Origin: Microbispora rosea subsp. aerata
Lineage (GTDB): Bacteria; Actinomycetota; Actinomycetes; Streptosporangiales; Streptosporangiaceae
NCBI RefSeq assembly: GCF_014647835.1
Contig: NZ_BMPY01000026.1
Span: forward strand, 42,954-106,953
Length of the DNA: 64,000 bases
Direction: 5' to 3'
The notes beneath the pieces are model-generated. The model was given only the letters and a program-made list of their open reading frames with translations, was not told the origin of the DNA and ran no database searches. This document shows, piece after piece, positions 61,935-64,000 of the stretch (position 1 is its first letter; each line of letters opens with the position of its first letter). The position numbers and the translations under genes were made by a program.

Positions 61935-62815
61935 AGGTGCCCGCCGCGATCGTCGGGCCGGGCAACATCGGCACCGACCTGCTGGTCAAGCTGCTGCGCA
62001 GCGACGTGATCGACGTACGGTACATGGTCGGCGTGGATCCGGCCTCCGACGGCCTGGCGCGGGCCCGCGCGCTCGGCGTCGAGGCGAGCGCCGGGGGAGT
62101 GGACTGGCTGCTGTCCCGGCCGGAGCCGCCGCGGATCGTGTTCGAGGCGACCTCGGCGCGGGCCCACCTGGCCAACGCGCCGCGTTACGCCGAGGCGGGG
62201 ATCCAGGCGGTCGACCTGACGCCGGCGGCGACCGGGCCATTCGTCTGCCCGCCCGTGAACCTGCCCCAGCACCTCGACGCGCCGAACGTCAACATGATCA
62301 CCTGTGGCGGGCAGGCCACGATTCCGATCGTGCGCGCGGTGGCCGACGTGACGCCCGTGCCGTACGCGGAGATCGTCGCCTCTATCGCCTCCCGCTCGGC
62401 GGGACCGGGCACCCGGGCGAACATCGACGAGTTCACCGAGACCACCGCCCGCGCCATCGAGGACGTGGGCGGCGCGGAACGGGGCAAGGCGATCATCATC
62501 CTCAACCCCGCCGAGCCCCCAATGATCATGCGGGACACGGTGTTCTGCGCCATCGGCCCCGATGCCGACACCGGCGCCGTCGCCGAGTCGGTGCAGCGGA
62601 TGGTCAAGGAGGTCCAGCGCTACGTGCCCGGTTACACGTTGCGCGCCGAGCCGCAGTTCGACCGGCCGCGGCCGGAGTGGAACGACCACGGGCGGGTCGC
62701 GCTATTCCTGGAGGTGCGAGGCAACGGCGACCACCTCCCACCGTGGGCGGGAAACCTGGACATCATGACCGCCGCCGCAGCGCGGGTGGGCGAACTTCTG
62801 GCGGTGTCCCAATGA
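61931..62815 (+). CDS. dmpF: Acetaldehyde dehydrogenase (acylating)
   Basis: A 294-residue enzyme with the Rossmann start [18 protein letters not shown], catalytic Cys125 in [14 protein letters not shown], and [20 protein letters not shown]. It forms a tunnelled complex with the aldolase and turns acetaldehyde to acetyl-CoA with NAD. ATGA overlaps on both sides couple it to the hydratase and aldolase. Confidence 0.95.
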   Translation: MKVPAAIVGPGNIGTDLLVKLLRSDVIDVRYMVGVDPASDGLARARALGVEASAGGVDWLLSRPEPPRIVFEATSARAHLANAPRYAEAGIQAVDLTPAATGPFVCPPVNLPQHLDAPNVNMITCGGQATIPIVRAVADVTPVPYAEIVASIASRSAGPGTRANIDEFTETTARAIEDVGGAERGKAIIILNPAEPPMIMRDTVFCAIGPDADTGAVAESVQRMVKEVQRYVPGYTLRAEPQFDRPRPEWNDHGRVALFLEVRGNGDHLPPWAGNLDIMTAAAARVGELLAVSQ

Positions 62816-63867
62816 GTGTTCCCATGAGCGCCCCGGTCAGTGAGGAGACGCACGTGGACGTCCGCATCACCGACACCACCCTGCGCGACGGCAGCCACGC
62901 GATGGCACACCGGTTCACGCCCGACCAGGTGCGGGCCGTGGTCCGCGCCCTCGACGCCGCGGGAGTGCGGGTCATCGAGGTGTCGCACGGCGACGGTCTC
63001 GGCGGGTCCTCGTTCAACTACGGCTTCTCCGCCGTGGACGACATCGAGCTGGTGCGGGCGGCCGGGGAGGCGGCCCGCGACGCGCGCATCGCGGTGCTGC
63101 TGCTCCCCGGCCTCGGCACGGTCGCCGACCTGCGCCACGCCCATGACGCGGGCGCGACCGTCGCGCGGATCGCCACCCACTGCACCGAGGCCGACATATC
63201 GGTGCAGCACTTCAGCGCGGCCCGCGACCTCGGTATGGAGACCGTCGGGTTCCTGATGCTCGCGCACATGACCACCCCCGAGGTGCTGGCCCGCCAGGCG
63301 CGGATCATGGCCGACGCGGGCTGCCAGTGCGTGTACGTGGTCGACTCCGCGGGCGCGCTGCTGCCCGACGACACGCGGGCACGGGTCGCCGCGCTCGTCG
63401 CCGAACTCGGCGGAGACGCGCAGGTCGGGCTGCACGGGCACCAGAACCTATGCCTCGGCGTCGCCAACTCGCTGGTCGCCTATCAGGAGGGCGCCCGGCA
63501 GATTGACGGCACGCTGTGCGCGCTCGGCGCGGGCGCGGGCAACTCGCCGACCGAGGTGCTGGCCGCCGTGTTCGAGAAGATGGGAGTGCGGACCGGCCTC
63601 GACGTGCCCGCGCTGCTCGACGCGGCGGCGGAGGTGGCGCTGCCGTTCATCCCACGGCTGCCGTGGGCCGAGCGCACCGCGATCGTGCAGGGCTACGCCG
63701 GGGTCTACTCGTCGTTCCTCCGGCACGCCGAGCGCGCCGAGGAGCGGTACGGCGTGCCGGCCCACGAGATCCTCCGCGAGGTCGGCGCGGCCGGCTACGT
63801 CGGCGGCCAGGAGGACATGATCATCGACATTGCGGTCCGCATGTCGTCCGCCGCGAACGCCGGGTGA
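62812..63867 (+). CDS. dmpG: 4-hydroxy-2-oxovalerate aldolase
   Basis: A 351-residue TIM-barrel aldolase: [17 protein letters not shown] at the start, [17 protein letters not shown], and the metal-binding [15 protein letters not shown]. It splits 4-hydroxy-2-oxovalerate to pyruvate and acetaldehyde, which passes to the partner dehydrogenase. Last step of the pathway. Confidence 0.96.
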   Translation: MSVPMSAPVSEETHVDVRITDTTLRDGSHAMAHRFTPDQVRAVVRALDAAGVRVIEVSHGDGLGGSSFNYGFSAVDDIELVRAAGEAARDARIAVLLLPGLGTVADLRHAHDAGATVARIATHCTEADISVQHFSAARDLGMETVGFLMLAHMTTPEVLARQARIMADAGCQCVYVVDSAGALLPDDTRARVAALVAELGGDAQVGLHGHQNLCLGVANSLVAYQEGARQIDGTLCALGAGAGNSPTEVLAAVFEKMGVRTGLDVPALLDAAAEVALPFIPRLPWAERTAIVQGYAGVYSSFLRHAERAEERYGVPAHEILREVGAAGYVGGQEDMIIDIAVRMSSAANAG

Positions 63868-63901
63868 CCCGAACTGAAGCGCTCCGGGTTGGGTGGAGGC
63901 T

Positions 63902-64000
63902 CTACGGGCTGACTCCAGCCACCGGTTGGGGCTGGTGTTGAGCGTAGTAGCTGGTCTCGTGTTCGGCCGGCGGGATATGGCCGATCGCGGTGTGCAGGCG
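63902..64000 (-). mobile_element. IS3-type transposase, C-terminal end, cut by the window edge
   Basis: Minus-strand codons before TAG at 63902-63904 read RLHTAIGHIPPAEHETSYYA, matching the RLHSAIGxxxPAEFE end of IS3-family integrase-core transposases. Only about 32 residues are inside the window. The insertion-sequence end should lie in the 35 bases after the aldolase stop. The element marks the right border of the catabolic island. Confidence 0.8.

Overview
The window is GC-rich, tightly packed DNA from an actinomycete. GTG and TTG starts, 4-base ATGA/GTGA gene overlaps, a SARP regulator, FkbH-type polyketide genes, alternative zinc-free ribosomal proteins and a Nur-type box all fit a spore-forming actinobacterium. 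The style of the genes suggests Streptosporangiales, but that is inference.

Layout. (1) 1-6.4 kb: a siderophore operon with two FecCD permeases (the first cut by the window edge), an ATPase, a penicillin-acylase-family enzyme, an IucB/MbtK-type acyltransferase and a FhuF-like iron-sulfur protein. (2) 6.4-8.4 kb: a graveyard with a SigJ-like tail, fused KdpB/KdpE scraps and an N-terminally truncated imine-reductase-like gene. (3) 8.4-10.6 kb: argG with a palindromic operator, and a GNAT gene. (4) 10.6-16.1 kb: the zinc-starvation block. znuACB, rpsR2 and mrf run left, and rpmG2, rpmE2, rpmB2, rpsN2 and rpmF2 run right, from a shared Zur-type box near 14.92 kb. (5) 16.6-32.9 kb: a compact biosynthetic cluster. 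It holds a SARP, a one-module PKS (KS-AT-KR-DH-ACP, no thioesterase), a four-gene FkbH/I/J/K cassette without the FkbG O-methyltransferase, a class III aminotransferase, a LysE exporter, a free ACP with an aryl-acid-type AMP ligase, a PPTase and a shikimate/quinate dehydrogenase. The cassette should make hydroxymalonyl-ACP. (6) 32.9-37.6 kb: relics, a Fe-SOD gene behind a Nur-type box, a large secreted protein, and the decayed end of an integrative element (integrase tail next to a tRNA-Ile 3' fragment). (7) 37.6-63.9 kb: a catabolic island for 3-hydroxyanthranilate-type meta cleavage, from the ring dioxygenase to pyruvate and acetyl-CoA, with an MHS transporter, a peptide-type ABC importer, auxiliary hydrolases and CoA enzymes, and an IclR regulator. 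An IS3-type transposase end lies at the right edge.

How the parts work together. In the biosynthetic cluster, a carboxylic acid is probably activated by the ligase onto the free ACP, extended once with hydroxymalonyl-ACP, processed by KR and DH, and possibly aminated and exported. In the catabolic island I found five near-identical 16-bp palindromes, consensus TTCCCGnnnAATGGAA, at 38476, 41384, 42216, 53223 and 61082. Four lie in divergent promoter gaps and one just before the aldehyde dehydrogenase gene. They look like operators of one regulon, most simply run by the IclR protein at 48.7-49.6 kb.
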